A stretch of DNA of 64,000 nucleotides, from NCBI GenBank assembly GCA_016213675.1, contig JACQZW010000033.1, positions 62,001-126,000 on the forward strand, in the 5' to 3' direction. The notes under the pieces were generated by a model, which ran no database searches, had not been told where the DNA came from, and saw nothing but the letters and a program-made list of their open reading frames with translations. This document shows, one piece after another, positions 27,527 through 35,199 of this stretch. This stretch comes from Acidobacteriota bacterium. GTDB taxonomy: Bacteria > Acidobacteriota > Thermoanaerobaculia > Thermoanaerobaculales > Thermoanaerobaculaceae. How positions within the stretch are numbered: the stretch's first letter is position 1; each line of letters opens with the position of its first letter. The position numbers were made by a program, and so were the translations under genes.

Positions 27527-28215
27527 CGTCTCTCCCCCGCCCGGCGGGACAGCTCACGGTTCACCTCGTCCGGCGCGACTCCGTGCGCGACCATCACCAC
27601 CGCGAGGTGGTAGAGCACGTCGGCTACCTCCCACACCAGGTTGCCATGATCACGGTTCTTCACCGCCAACACCACCTCCCCCGCCTCCTCGATGAGCTTC
27701 TTGAGCGGGCGGTCCTCGTCGGCGAACAGCCTCGCGCTGTACGAGCCTTCCGGGCGCTCCGCGAAGCGTTGCCGGAGCGCCGCGAAGAGCGGCGCGAGCG
27801 TGATTCCGACCGGGGCCGGGGCCTCCAGCAAGGGGGCATGGAAGCAAGTCCTCTCACCCGTGTGACAGGTCGGACCGGCGGGCCGCGCGAGCACGAGCAG
27901 CGCGTCGCGGTCGCAGTCGGCCGCGAGGCCCACCAACGCCAGCGTGTTCCCCGAGGTCTCGCCCTTGCGCCACAGTGCCGCCCGGGAGCGCGAGTGGAAG
28001 TGCACCTCTCCGGTGGCGAGCGTCGCGGCCAGCGCCTCGGCGTCCATCCAGCCGAGCATGAGGACCGCGCCGTCGTCGGCGTCCTGAACGATGGCCGGCA
28101 CGAGGCCCCGCTCGTCGAAGCGCAGCTCGTCCGGGCCCGCGCTCCCCGGGGCCGTGGACCGGGGTCCGGGGCCCGGGGTCCGGGCGACGGTGTTCGGGTC
28201 ATCGTGGCGGGTCAT
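27523..28215 (-). CDS. hisIE: Bifunctional phosphoribosyl-AMP cyclohydrolase / phosphoribosyl-ATP pyrophosphatase
   Basis: 230 residues. Residues ~30-130 are HisI: MLGWMDAEALAATLATGEVHFHSRSR, with metal ligands in CDRDALL and PTCHTGERTCF. Residues ~140-230 are HisE: SYSARLFADEDRPLKKLIEEAGEVVLAVKN and WEVADVLYHLAVVMV. Steps 2 and 3 of histidine synthesis. The first ~27 residues (Pro/Gly-rich, ARTPGPGPRSTAPGSAGP) precede the conserved domain and are encoded by a GGACCCCGG-type repeat, so this extension is probably repeat-derived. It overlaps hisF and trpE by four bases each. Confidence 0.96.
   Translation of the reverse strand: MTRHDDPNTVARTPGPGPRSTAPGSAGPDELRFDERGLVPAIVQDADDGAVLMLGWMDAEALAATLATGEVHFHSRSRAALWRKGETSGNTLALVGLAADCDRDALLVLARPAGPTCHTGERTCFHAPLLEAPAPVGITLAPLFAALRQRFAERPEGSYSARLFADEDRPLKKLIEEAGEVVLAVKNRDHGNLVWEVADVLYHLAVVMVAHGVAPDEVNRELSRRAGERR
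28138..28192. repeat. GGGGTCCGG-type tandem repeat inside hisIE 5' coding region
   Basis: On the plus strand GGACCGGGGTCCGGGGCCC is followed by GGGGTCCGGGCG, a degenerate 7-8 base period. It codes for the Pro/Gly-rich N-terminal extension of HisIE. Confidence 0.6.
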
Positions 28216-29072
28216 GAGTCCTCCCGGCGAACCGCGATCCCGGCAGCCGCCAATTGATCCTTGAGCGCGCCGATCGTCGTCCGTGCCTCGTGGAAGATGG
28301 TCGCCGCCAGCCCGGCGTCGGCGCCGGCTCGCGCCGCTGCGGCGAAGTGCGCGGCGGACTCGCCGCCGCCGGAGGCGATGAGGGGAACGTCCACCACGGC
28401 TCGCACCGCCGCCACCAGGTCGAGATCGAACCCGGCCAACGTCCCGTCGCGGTCCATGGAGGTCAGCAGGATCTCGCCCGCCCCCCGCGAGACCCCGTCG
28501 CGTGCCCAGGTCACGGCGTCGATTCCGGTCGGCCGTCTGCCCCCATGAGTCACGACCTCCCACCACGTCTCGAGTCCCGAGTCCCGCGTCCCGGGTCCCG
28601 AGTCTCCGCTTGCCGGCTGGCTGCTACCGGTCCGCTCTCCCCTCTCCCCTCTCCCCTCACACCTGCCTTCTACTCTTCCGGCGTCGATGGCGAGGACCAC
28701 GCACTGCGTCCCGAAGCGGGCCGCGAGCCGGCCGAGCAGCGACGGATCGGATACGGCGGCGCTGTTCACCGCGACCTTGTCGGCCCCTGCCGCGAGCAGC
28801 GCCGCCGCATCCTCCAGGCTGCGCACGCCGCCGCCGACGGTGAACGGGATGTCGAGGACCCTGGCCACACTGTCGATGACCCGGTGAAGCGCGGCCCGCT
28901 CTTCGACCGTCGCCGAAACGTCGAGGAAGACCAGCTCGTCGGCGCCCTCGTCGCGGTAGCGGCGGGCCAGCTCGACGGGGTCGCCGACGGCACGCAGGTT
29001 CCGGAAGTTGACTCCCTTGACCACGCCGCCGCCATGCACGTCGAGGCACGGGATGATGCGAAACGCGGTCAT
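28212..29072 (-). CDS. hisF: Imidazole glycerol phosphate synthase, cyclase subunit, with loop insertion
   Basis: 286 residues, about 30 more than the usual ~253. Catalytic Asp11 (IIPCLDVHGG) and Asp130 (VVLAIDAG) are present, as are the phosphate loops TVGGGVRSLEDA and IASGGGESAAHF. The extra ~36 residues (134-169, Gly/Ser/Glu/Arg-rich) lie between Asp130 and WEVVTHGGRRPTG, a surface loop that varies in length in the family. They are encoded by two short-period DNA repeats (28566-28679). The frame is kept, so the protein is likely functional. It partners HisH. Confidence 0.95.
   Translation of the reverse strand: MTAFRIIPCLDVHGGGVVKGVNFRNLRAVGDPVELARRYRDEGADELVFLDVSATVEERAALHRVIDSVARVLDIPFTVGGGVRSLEDAAALLAAGADKVAVNSAAVSDPSLLGRLAARFGTQCVVLAIDAGRVEGRCEGRGERGERTGSSQPASGDSGPGTRDSGLETWWEVVTHGGRRPTGIDAVTWARDGVSRGAGEILLTSMDRDGTLAGFDLDLVAAVRAVVDVPLIASGGGESAAHFAAAARAGADAGLAATIFHEARTTIGALKDQLAAAGIAVRREDS
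28566..28679. repeat. Tandem repeats inserted in the hisF coding sequence
   Basis: Two repeat types abut: GAGTCCCGAGTCCCGCGTCC-type 7-8-mers, then CTCTCCCCTCTCCCCTCTCC-type 7-mers. Total length is 38 codons, a multiple of three, so the reading frame survives. Confidence 0.75.
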
Positions 29073-29812
29073 GGCGCCGCCGTCATGTCGGCGGCGACGG
29101 CGTTCAGCTCGCCGACCGTGGCTTTGCCGTCGACCAGCAACGTTCCGACGACGACTCCTACCAGCCCGTGCCGCGTCAACCGCGCCAGCGCCGCCAGGTG
29201 CCCGACCTCGCCGATGCCGCCCGACGCGATCACCCCCGGGCCGAAGGCGGCTATGGCCTGTTCGAGCACCGCCACGTCCGGGCCCTCGCCCGTCCCGTCG
29301 CGCTCGACGGCGGTGACCAGCAGGTGCCGGACCCCGGCATCGCGCATACCGCGGGCGAACTCGGAGAGCGACACGCCGCCATCCTTCGTCCAACCGGATA
29401 CGACCACCCGACCGCCCCGGCTGTCGGCGGCGACCACGACGGCACCCGCGTCGGCGGCCAGCCACCCGGCGAGCAGCGCCGGCTGGCCGATCGCGGCGGT
29501 GCCGACGACGACGCGGGCGGCGCCGGCCTGGCGCAGCCGGTCGAAACGCGCGGCCGAGCGGACCCCGCCCCCGACCTGCACCGGGCAGGCGACCTCGGCG
29601 ATGATCCGCCGGATCACCGCGTCGTTCCCGGCCCCACCGAACGCCGCATCGAGGTCGACGACGTGGAGGAAGCGCGCGCCAGCCTGGGCGAACCGGCGCG
29701 CCAGGCCGACCGGGTCGAAGTCGACGACCCGCAGGTGCGAGCGCTCGCCGCGGCGCAGGCGGACGGCGCGCCCGCCGGCGACGTCGATCGCGGGGTAGAC
29801 GATGAAGCTCAT
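29069..29812 (-). CDS. hisA: ProFAR isomerase
   Basis: 247 residues. YPAIDVAGGRAVRL holds the first catalytic Asp and VVAADSRGG the second; QVGGGVRSAARFD and ASGGIGEVGHL bind the two phosphates. TIM-barrel Amadori rearrangement, step 4 of histidine synthesis. It overlaps hisF by four bases. The 121-base gap from hisH is filled by a GGGGAGAGGG-type repeat (29830-29870). Confidence 0.96.
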   Translation of the reverse strand: MSFIVYPAIDVAGGRAVRLRRGERSHLRVVDFDPVGLARRFAQAGARFLHVVDLDAAFGGAGNDAVIRRIIAEVACPVQVGGGVRSAARFDRLRQAGAARVVVGTAAIGQPALLAGWLAADAGAVVVAADSRGGRVVVSGWTKDGGVSLSEFARGMRDAGVRHLLVTAVERDGTGEGPDVAVLEQAIAAFGPGVIASGGIGEVGHLAALARLTRHGLVGVVVGTLLVDGKATVGELNAVAADMTAAP

Positions 29813-29829
29813 CCCGCCCGACCTACCAG

Positions 29830-29870
29830 GAAACGGAGTAGAGGGGAGAGGGCAGAGGGAAGAGTCGAGA
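29830..29870. repeat. GGGGAGAGGG-type repeat between hisH and hisA
   Basis: GTAGAGGGGAGAGGGCAGAG and following purine-rich units, period ~7. This is one of the few non-overlapping gaps in the operon (29813-29933). It has the same unit type as the repeats in hisF and hisB. Confidence 0.55.
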
Positions 29871-29933
29871 CAGAGGGCGGCACTCGCCGAGTCGTGGCTC
29901 TCCCCCCACCCCTCTTCGCTTTCCCCTGCCTCA

Positions 29934-30539
29934 TCATCCCAGCTCCAGGAAGCTGGCGAGGAGACGGGCGCCGGAGGGACCGCTCTTCTCTGGGTGGAAC
30001 TGCACGCCGCACACGTTGCCGCGGCGCGCCACCGCACACACCGCCTCGCCGCCGAGATCGACGCTGGCGAGGAGGTCCCCGTCCTCCGGCACCGCCACGA
30101 ACGAGTGGACGAAGTACATCCACGCCCCGTCCCCCAAACCGGCGAGCAACGGGTCCGCCCGACGGACGTCGAGCCGGTTCCAGCCCATGTGCGGCACCCG
30201 GCCGCCGGCCGGCAACGCCACGACCCGGCCGGGGAGCAGGCCGAGCCCCGGCGTGACGCCGAACTCCTCCGAGTCGTCGAAGAGCAACTGGTGGCCGAGA
30301 CAGATCCCGAGCAGTGGGACCCCGCGCTCGGCCACCCGGCGGACGGCATCGTCGAGCCCCCGCTCGACGAGCCGCGCCATGCCCGCCGGGAAGGCGCCGA
30401 CCCCTGGGAGCACCACGCGGGATGCGCGGAGGACCTCCGCGGGCTCGGCCGTGACGGTCACATCGGCGCCCGCCCGCTGCAGGCCGCGCACAGCGTTGGG
30501 GACGTTCCCCACGCCCGAATCGACCACCACCACCTTCAC
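29934..30539 (-). CDS. hisH: Imidazole glycerol phosphate synthase, glutaminase subunit
   Basis: 201 residues from the GTG at 30539 (VKVVVVDSGVGNV); the frame is open further up but through a repeat. The nucleophile is in LLGICLGHQLLFDDSEE and the His-Glu pair in GVQFHPEKSG. It supplies ammonia to HisF. A 121-base repeat-filled gap separates it from hisB. Confidence 0.96.
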   Translation of the reverse strand: MKVVVVDSGVGNVPNAVRGLQRAGADVTVTAEPAEVLRASRVVLPGVGAFPAGMARLVERGLDDAVRRVAERGVPLLGICLGHQLLFDDSEEFGVTPGLGLLPGRVVALPAGGRVPHMGWNRLDVRRADPLLAGLGDGAWMYFVHSFVAVPEDGDLLASVDLGGEAVCAVARRGNVCGVQFHPEKSGPSGARLLASFLELG

Positions 30540-30544
30540 GCCCG

Positions 30545-30660
30545 CCCCCCGCCCCGTTGCCCGCGGCCCGTGGCCCGTGGTCCGGCCCCCACCCACCCGA
30601 GGGCTGGCTCGCCTGGGTAGGGCAACTCGGGCCACAGGTCACGGACCACGGGCCACGGCT
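30545..30660. repeat. Inverted CCCGTGGCCCGTGG repeat between hisB and hisH
   Basis: Left arm GCGGCCCGTGGCCCGTGGTC and right arm GACCACGGGCCACGG are inverse copies flanking a centre that includes CCCCCACCCACCCGA (30588-30602). The RNA could form a long hairpin between the two cistrons. The same 15-mer occurs at 12862-12876 and 34249-34263. Confidence 0.6.
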
Positions 30661-31305
30661 TCATCGGAGCGATCCCTTCGTCGAGGGCACGTCGCGGCCG
30701 ACCCGACGGACCGCGGCCCTCAGCGCCAGCGCGGCGGCCTTGAACATCGCCTCGGCGGCGTGGTGCGGGTCCACCGCCCGCTCGAGGTCGAGGTGCAGGG
30801 TGAGGCGCGCCCGGCTGGCCAGCGCCCGCCAGAACTCTCCGACCAGGGTGAGAGGGAACTGCGGCGTGACGAACGCCGTGAGCAGGTCGCGCGGCACCTC
30901 GACACGCGCGAACGGCCGCCCCGAGACGTCGATGACCGCCCGCGCCAGCGCCTCGTCGAGCGGTGCGAAGGCGTGGCCGAAGCGGGCGATGCCGGCGCGA
31001 TCGCCGAGCGCCGCGTCGAGTGCCTCACCCAGGCACAGGCCGACGTCCTCGACGGTGTGGTGCGAGTCGACGTGGAGGTCGCCGATCGCCTCGACCTCGA
31101 GCCGGAGGCTGCCGTGGGTCGCCAGCGCCGTCAGCATGTGGTCGAGGAAGCCGACCCCGGTCGCGGCCCCGCATCCCGTCCCGTCGAGATCGACCTCGAC
31201 GCGGACCTTCGTCTCCCCCGTCTCCCTCTCGCACCGCCCGGTCCTTGCGCTTGCTCCTTGCTCTCCCCTCTCCCCTCTCCCCTCTTCCCTTTCTTCCTCA
31301 TGCAC
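30661..31305 (-). CDS. hisB: Imidazoleglycerol-phosphate dehydratase, with repeat-encoded N-terminus
   Basis: 214 residues; the family domain alone is ~195. GTG at 31305 is chosen: AGGGAGGT lies six bases upstream and the start overlaps the hisC stop by eight bases. Residues 1-~17 (VHEEEREEGRGERGE...) come from a GGGGAGA heptamer repeat. The conserved domain begins at RCERETGETKVRVEVDLDGTG and includes GFLDHMLTALATHG, DSHHTVEDVG and DPHHAAEAMFKAAALALR, with the metal-binding His/Glu sets. No histidinol-phosphatase domain is attached. Confidence 0.95.
   Translation of the reverse strand: MHEEEREEGRGERGEQGASARTGRCERETGETKVRVEVDLDGTGCGAATGVGFLDHMLTALATHGSLRLEVEAIGDLHVDSHHTVEDVGLCLGEALDAALGDRAGIARFGHAFAPLDEALARAVIDVSGRPFARVEVPRDLLTAFVTPQFPLTLVGEFWRALASRARLTLHLDLERAVDPHHAAEAMFKAAALALRAAVRRVGRDVPSTKGSLR
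31240..31300. repeat. GGGGAGA heptamer repeat at the hisB 5' end
   Basis: CTCTCCCCTCTCCCCTCTCC on the plus strand (at least three perfect 7-base units, plus degenerate flanks). It is translated as Glu/Arg/Gly-rich residues at the HisB N-terminus. Loss or gain of one unit would shift the frame. Confidence 0.75.
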
Positions 31306-32341
31306 CTGACACCTCCCTGAGCACGCCCAGCAGGACGTCTCCCTCGTCCCGCGTCCCCACCGTGACGCGGACGTAGCCCGCCTCGTCCAGCTCGGCGATG
31401 TCGCGCAGGAGCACGCCGCGCTCGCGCACGGCGGCGACGAGCCTCGAACCCGTCCAGCCGGTCCGGCGCAGCAGGTAGAAGTTCCCGGCCGACGGCACGG
31501 CCTCCAGCCCGGGCATGCCGGCGATCGCGGCCAGCTCGCGCTCCCGCTCGGCGGTGATCTCGGCGACCAGCGCGACCCCGGTCGCGCGCAGCTCGCAGGC
31601 GGCCTGGAACGCCGCACCGACCAGCCAGCCGCTGTCGAACGGCAGCAGCTCGCCGCTCACCCGTTGCACCAGGTCCGGCCCCGCGAGCAGTGCGCCGACC
31701 CGAAGGCCGGCCAGTCCCCAAGCCTTGGACAGCGACCGCAGCACCATGAGGTTCGGGTGGCGGCGCAGCAGGGGGCGCGGGTCGACGCCGGAGAAGTCGG
31801 CGTAGGCCGCGTCCCACACCACCGGCTTGCCGGTCGCCAGGACCTCCTCGACGATCCCCTCGCCCAGCTCGCCGCCGGTCGGGTTGTTGGGCGAGCAGAG
31901 GAGCACGAGGTCGCAGCCGGAAGCCAGGTCGAGCAACGCCTCACGATCGACCACGAACGACGGCGGCGGGAGCCCCAGCGTGACCAGCTCGGCCCCCATC
32001 CGCCCGGCCAGCACGGGGTACATCGAGAACGACGGGGCCAGCGAGAAGAGCCGGCCGCCGCGGGGCAGCAGCAAACGGACCGCGGCGGCGAGCAGCTCGT
32101 TGGAGCCGTTGCCGGCCAGGGTCCCGGCGGCCTCCCAGCCGTACAGCTCGGCCGCCGCGGCGCGGAACGTCCCCAGGTCCATGTCCGGGTAACGACGCCA
32201 CGACCGGGCCGCCAGGATCTCGAGCAGGCGACGGCGAAACGCCTCGTCGGCCTCGCGAGGCGCCTCGTTCAGGTCGAGGCGGATCTCCCCCCCGGCCGCC
32301 CGGGTCCGGGTGTAGCCACCGTAGGAGGACTCGACGGTCAA
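31298..32341 (-). CDS. hisC: Histidinol-phosphate aminotransferase
   Basis: 347 residues. The start is a TTG overlapping the hisD stop (TTGA). Fold-type I PLP enzyme: LDLNEAP at the N-terminus, NGSNELL, CSPNNPTGG, and the PLP Lys206 in LRSLSKAWGLAGLR. It converts imidazole-acetol phosphate to histidinol phosphate. The rare TTG start in a coupled operon may reduce its expression. Confidence 0.95.
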   Translation of the reverse strand: MTVESSYGGYTRTRAAGGEIRLDLNEAPREADEAFRRRLLEILAARSWRRYPDMDLGTFRAAAAELYGWEAAGTLAGNGSNELLAAAVRLLLPRGGRLFSLAPSFSMYPVLAGRMGAELVTLGLPPPSFVVDREALLDLASGCDLVLLCSPNNPTGGELGEGIVEEVLATGKPVVWDAAYADFSGVDPRPLLRRHPNLMVLRSLSKAWGLAGLRVGALLAGPDLVQRVSGELLPFDSGWLVGAAFQAACELRATGVALVAEITAERERELAAIAGMPGLEAVPSAGNFYLLRRTGWTGSRLVAAVRERGVLLRDIAELDEAGYVRVTVGTRDEGDVLLGVLREVSGA

Positions 32342-33627
32342 CGGCTGCCCCTGGTGCCGGCCCGCAGCGCCGCCTCGTGGAGCGGCAGCTCCTCGAGCAG
32401 CGCCAGGGTGCCGGCCGCCCTAGCCAGCCGCGGATAGGCGTGAGCGCCGACCCGCACCACCGCCGTCCGCCGCACGAAGTCCCACACCCCGAGCGGCGAG
32501 CCGAAGCGCGCCGTGCCGGCGGTCGGCAGCACGTGGTTGGCGCCGACCACGTAGTCGCCGAGGACGGCCGGCGACCACGGGCCGAGGTAGATGGCGCCGG
32601 CGCGCTCAACGCCGTCGAGCACGCGCAGCGGGTCGTCGACGAGCAGCTCGACGTGCTCGGGGGCGATCCGGTTGACCGCCGCTAGCGCCTCGTCGAGATC
32701 GCGGGCGAGGAGGATCGCCCCCCACCGGGTGATCGCCTGGCGGACGGCGGCGCCCTTGGGGGTGGCCTTCAGGCGGGCGGCGAGCCGCAGCTCGGCCTTG
32801 TCGGCGAGCGTCCTCGATGTCGTCACCAGCACCGCGAGGGCGTCCGGGTCGTGCTCCGCCTGGGCCAGCATGTCGGCGGCGACGACGTCGGGGTCGGCAT
32901 GCGCATCGGCGACCACGACCAGCTCCGACGGGCCCGCGATGGTGTCGATGTCGACGACCCCGTACACCGCCCGTTTGGCCGCCGCGACCCACTTCCCGCC
33001 CGGGCCGACCACCTTGTCCACCGCCGTCACGGACTCCGTGCCGTAGGCCAGCGCGGCCACCGCGTGCGCGCCGCCCATCAGGTAGACCTCCCGCAGGTCG
33101 AGCCGGTCGAGGAGGTAGCGCAGGTGTGGCGACGACAGGAAGGCGCGCGGCGGGGTCGCCACGGCGATGCGCTTGACCCCGGCGAGGCGCGCCGGGACCA
33201 CCGCCATCAGCAGCGACGACAGGTACACCGCGGCGCCGCCCGGCACGTACACGCCCACCGAGTCCAGCGGGCGCACCCGAATCGCCAGGTCCGACCCGTC
33301 GCGATCGAGGTTGTACCCCTTCGGGACCTGCGGCTCGTGGAACGCCTTGATGTTGGCGATCGCCATCTCGACGGCGCCGGTGAACTCCTCACCGAGCTCC
33401 TCGGGCGTGCCCACCGTCCCGCGCAGGCGGAAGTCGGCGAACTCCATCCCCTTGAGGTCGAAGCGCCGGATCAGGGAGACCAGCGCCCGGTCGCCCCGGC
33501 GGGCGACCGCGTCGACCACCTTGCGCACGCGCTCCTCGACTGCCGGCGACAGCACCGCGCCGGCGCGCTTCTCGACCTTGGAAAGGTATCTCTCGCCCTT
33601 GTCCTCACCGATCCGCCAGATCTTCAT
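32338..33627 (-). CDS. hisD: Histidinol dehydrogenase
   Basis: 429 residues from the ATG at 33627, which overlaps the hisG stop by four bases. [53 protein letters not shown] (zinc His) and [24 protein letters not shown] are intact. It catalyses the last two oxidations from histidinol to histidine using NAD and zinc. Confidence 0.97.
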   Translation of the reverse strand: MKIWRIGEDKGERYLSKVEKRAGAVLSPAVEERVRKVVDAVARRGDRALVSLIRRFDLKGMEFADFRLRGTVGTPEELGEEFTGAVEMAIANIKAFHEPQVPKGYNLDRDGSDLAIRVRPLDSVGVYVPGGAAVYLSSLLMAVVPARLAGVKRIAVATPPRAFLSSPHLRYLLDRLDLREVYLMGGAHAVAALAYGTESVTAVDKVVGPGGKWVAAAKRAVYGVVDIDTIAGPSELVVVADAHADPDVVAADMLAQAEHDPDALAVLVTTSRTLADKAELRLAARLKATPKGAAVRQAITRWGAILLARDLDEALAAVNRIAPEHVELLVDDPLRVLDGVERAGAIYLGPWSPAVLGDYVVGANHVLPTAGTARFGSPLGVWDFVRRTAVVRVGAHAYPRLARAAGTLALLEELPLHEAALRAGTRGSR

Positions 33628-34241
33628 AACGCCCCTCCCAGCGTGCGCCCCAGCGCACGGATCTCGTCCCGGCGGACGTGGAACGCAGCCCGATTGGCGA
33701 TGAGGTACGGCGCCACGCGGAGCCATTCATCCACCGGGTGCAGGCCATTCTCGCGCAACGTCCGGCCGGTTTCCACCAGATCGACGACGGCGTCGGCCAG
33801 GCCCAGGCGAGCCGCCAGCTCGACCGATCCCGCCAGCGGGATCACCGTCGCCTGGTGGCCGCGGCGGGCCGCGAGCTCGGCCGCCAGCCGCGGGTACTTG
33901 CTCGCGATGACCAAGCCGCCGCCCTCCTCGGCAGGACGCGAGCCGTCGGCCGCGATCAGGCAGAGCCGGCAGTGACCGAACGGGACGCGCATGAGGCGAA
34001 GGACGTCGGCGTTGCGCTCGAGGACCTGGTCGAGGCCGGCGACGCCCACCTCCGCGACACCCTGCGCGACGTAGACGGGCACGTCGGCGTCCTTGAGCAA
34101 GAGCACGCGGAGGTCGCCGACCTCGACGACCAGCGCCCGACCGGCCGCGCGAAGAGCCGCGGCGAGCGGCAGGCCGCCGGCCTCGGCGAGCGCGCCGAGC
34201 GGCTCGAGCAGCCGCCCCTTCGGCAACGCGACGGTCAGCAC
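33624..34241 (-). CDS. hisG: ATP phosphoribosyltransferase, short-form catalytic subunit
   Basis: 205 residues from the GTG at 34241 (VLTVALPKGRLLEP); a GTG six codons up is possible. It is the short HisG_S form lacking the C-terminal regulatory domain and therefore needs HisZ, which is encoded just upstream. DVPVYVAQGVAEVGVAGLD and VDLVETGRTLRENGL are the PRPP-binding motifs. It catalyses the first, regulated step of histidine synthesis. Four G-runs sit directly before the start codon. Confidence 0.94.
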   Translation of the reverse strand: MLTVALPKGRLLEPLGALAEAGGLPLAAALRAAGRALVVEVGDLRVLLLKDADVPVYVAQGVAEVGVAGLDQVLERNADVLRLMRVPFGHCRLCLIAADGSRPAEEGGGLVIASKYPRLAAELAARRGHQATVIPLAGSVELAARLGLADAVVDLVETGRTLRENGLHPVDEWLRVAPYLIANRAAFHVRRDEIRALGRTLGGAL

Positions 34242-34243
34242 GG

Positions 34244-34261
34244 CCCACCCCCCACCCACCC
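34244..34261 (-). promoter_or_regulatory. Potential RNA G-quadruplex at the hisG ribosome-binding site
   Basis: On the mRNA strand GGGTGGGTGGGGGGTGGG ends two bases before the hisG GTG. Four G3+ runs with single-T loops match the most stable canonical quadruplex pattern. If it folds it would cover the region a ribosome must bind. A small hairpin (CGGGG / CCCCG, 34272-34285) lies just upstream in the hisZ-hisG gap. Confidence 0.4.
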
Positions 34262-34293
34262 GATCGAAGTTCGGGGAGACCCCCGCTCGTCTC

Positions 34294-35199
34294 TCACGCG
34301 GCCTCCTCGATGGCGATGCCGAGCGCCAGGCAGGCGCCCGCCGCGGGCACCTCGCCGTGGACGCCGGTCACCACGTACTCGCCCCCACCGGCCAGGACTG
34401 CGCGCGTGTGCCGGCCCCAGAGCGAGAAGACCACCCCGCGGTAGTAGTCGCCGGCGAGGCGCGGCGCCAGCTCGAACGAGGCGTCGAGGCCCGCGGCTCG
34501 GGCAGCCTCGAGGAGCGGCCCGACCCGGCCGACCTCGCCCGCCACGCCCAGGCGCCCGGCCCACCCGGCGGCCGGCTCTCCGAGCACCGCAGCGGCCAGC
34601 GCGGCGCGACGGCCGGGCGACAGCTCGAGGGCGTCGCCCAACGCGTCCACGTCTGCGACCCGCAGCAGCTCGACCAGCTCGTCGGCCGGGGGCCCACCAC
34701 AGAGCCGCCCGAGGACCTTCTCGGCGAGGCCGGAGACGCCGACGGCCAGGTGGCATGCCGCCGGCTCGACGCCGGTCAGCCGCAACAGCTCGAGCGTCAG
34801 TGCGAGCGCCCGCGTCGCACCGTCCCTCACGCCGTAGCTCTCGAACCCGAGCTGGTAGAGCTCCGGGAGCCGGCGCAGCCGGGCCGGCTGAGGCCGGATC
34901 ACCTCACCCGCGTAGCACACGTGGAGCGGTGGAGCGTCCGGCTCGAGACACGGCGCCAGGAGCCGTGCCGCGAGGGGCGTGAAGTCGGTGCGCAGGGCGA
35001 TGAGGTGGCCGGCCCGGTCGACGAAGCGGTAACCGGAGCCGGGCTCGTCGCCTGCGAACTCCAGGACCGGCAGGTGGACCTGCTGGAACCCCTCGGCCGC
35101 GAGCAGGTCGAGGCAGCGGTTCTCCGCCTCGCGCTGGCGGCGCGCGGTCTCGCCCACCATCGCGAGCACCCCGGCGGGGACCTTGGAGGGGGCGTTCAC
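34294..35199 (-). CDS. hisZ: ATP phosphoribosyltransferase regulatory subunit
   Basis: 301 residues from a GTG overlapping the aroDE stop (GTGA). It is a class II histidyl-tRNA-synthetase-like fold: FQQVHLPVLEFAG, ALRTDFTPLAARLLAP, HVCYAGEVIRPQP, ELYQLGFESYG. It lacks the HisRS anticodon domain. It forms the regulated hetero-octamer with short HisG and confers histidine feedback. About 300 residues is slightly short compared with HisZ elsewhere. Confidence 0.93.
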   Translation of the reverse strand: MNAPSKVPAGVLAMVGETARRQREAENRCLDLLAAEGFQQVHLPVLEFAGDEPGSGYRFVDRAGHLIALRTDFTPLAARLLAPCLEPDAPPLHVCYAGEVIRPQPARLRRLPELYQLGFESYGVRDGATRALALTLELLRLTGVEPAACHLAVGVSGLAEKVLGRLCGGPPADELVELLRVADVDALGDALELSPGRRAALAAAVLGEPAAGWAGRLGVAGEVGRVGPLLEAARAAGLDASFELAPRLAGDYYRGVVFSLWGRHTRAVLAGGGEYVVTGVHGEVPAAGACLALGIAIEEAA

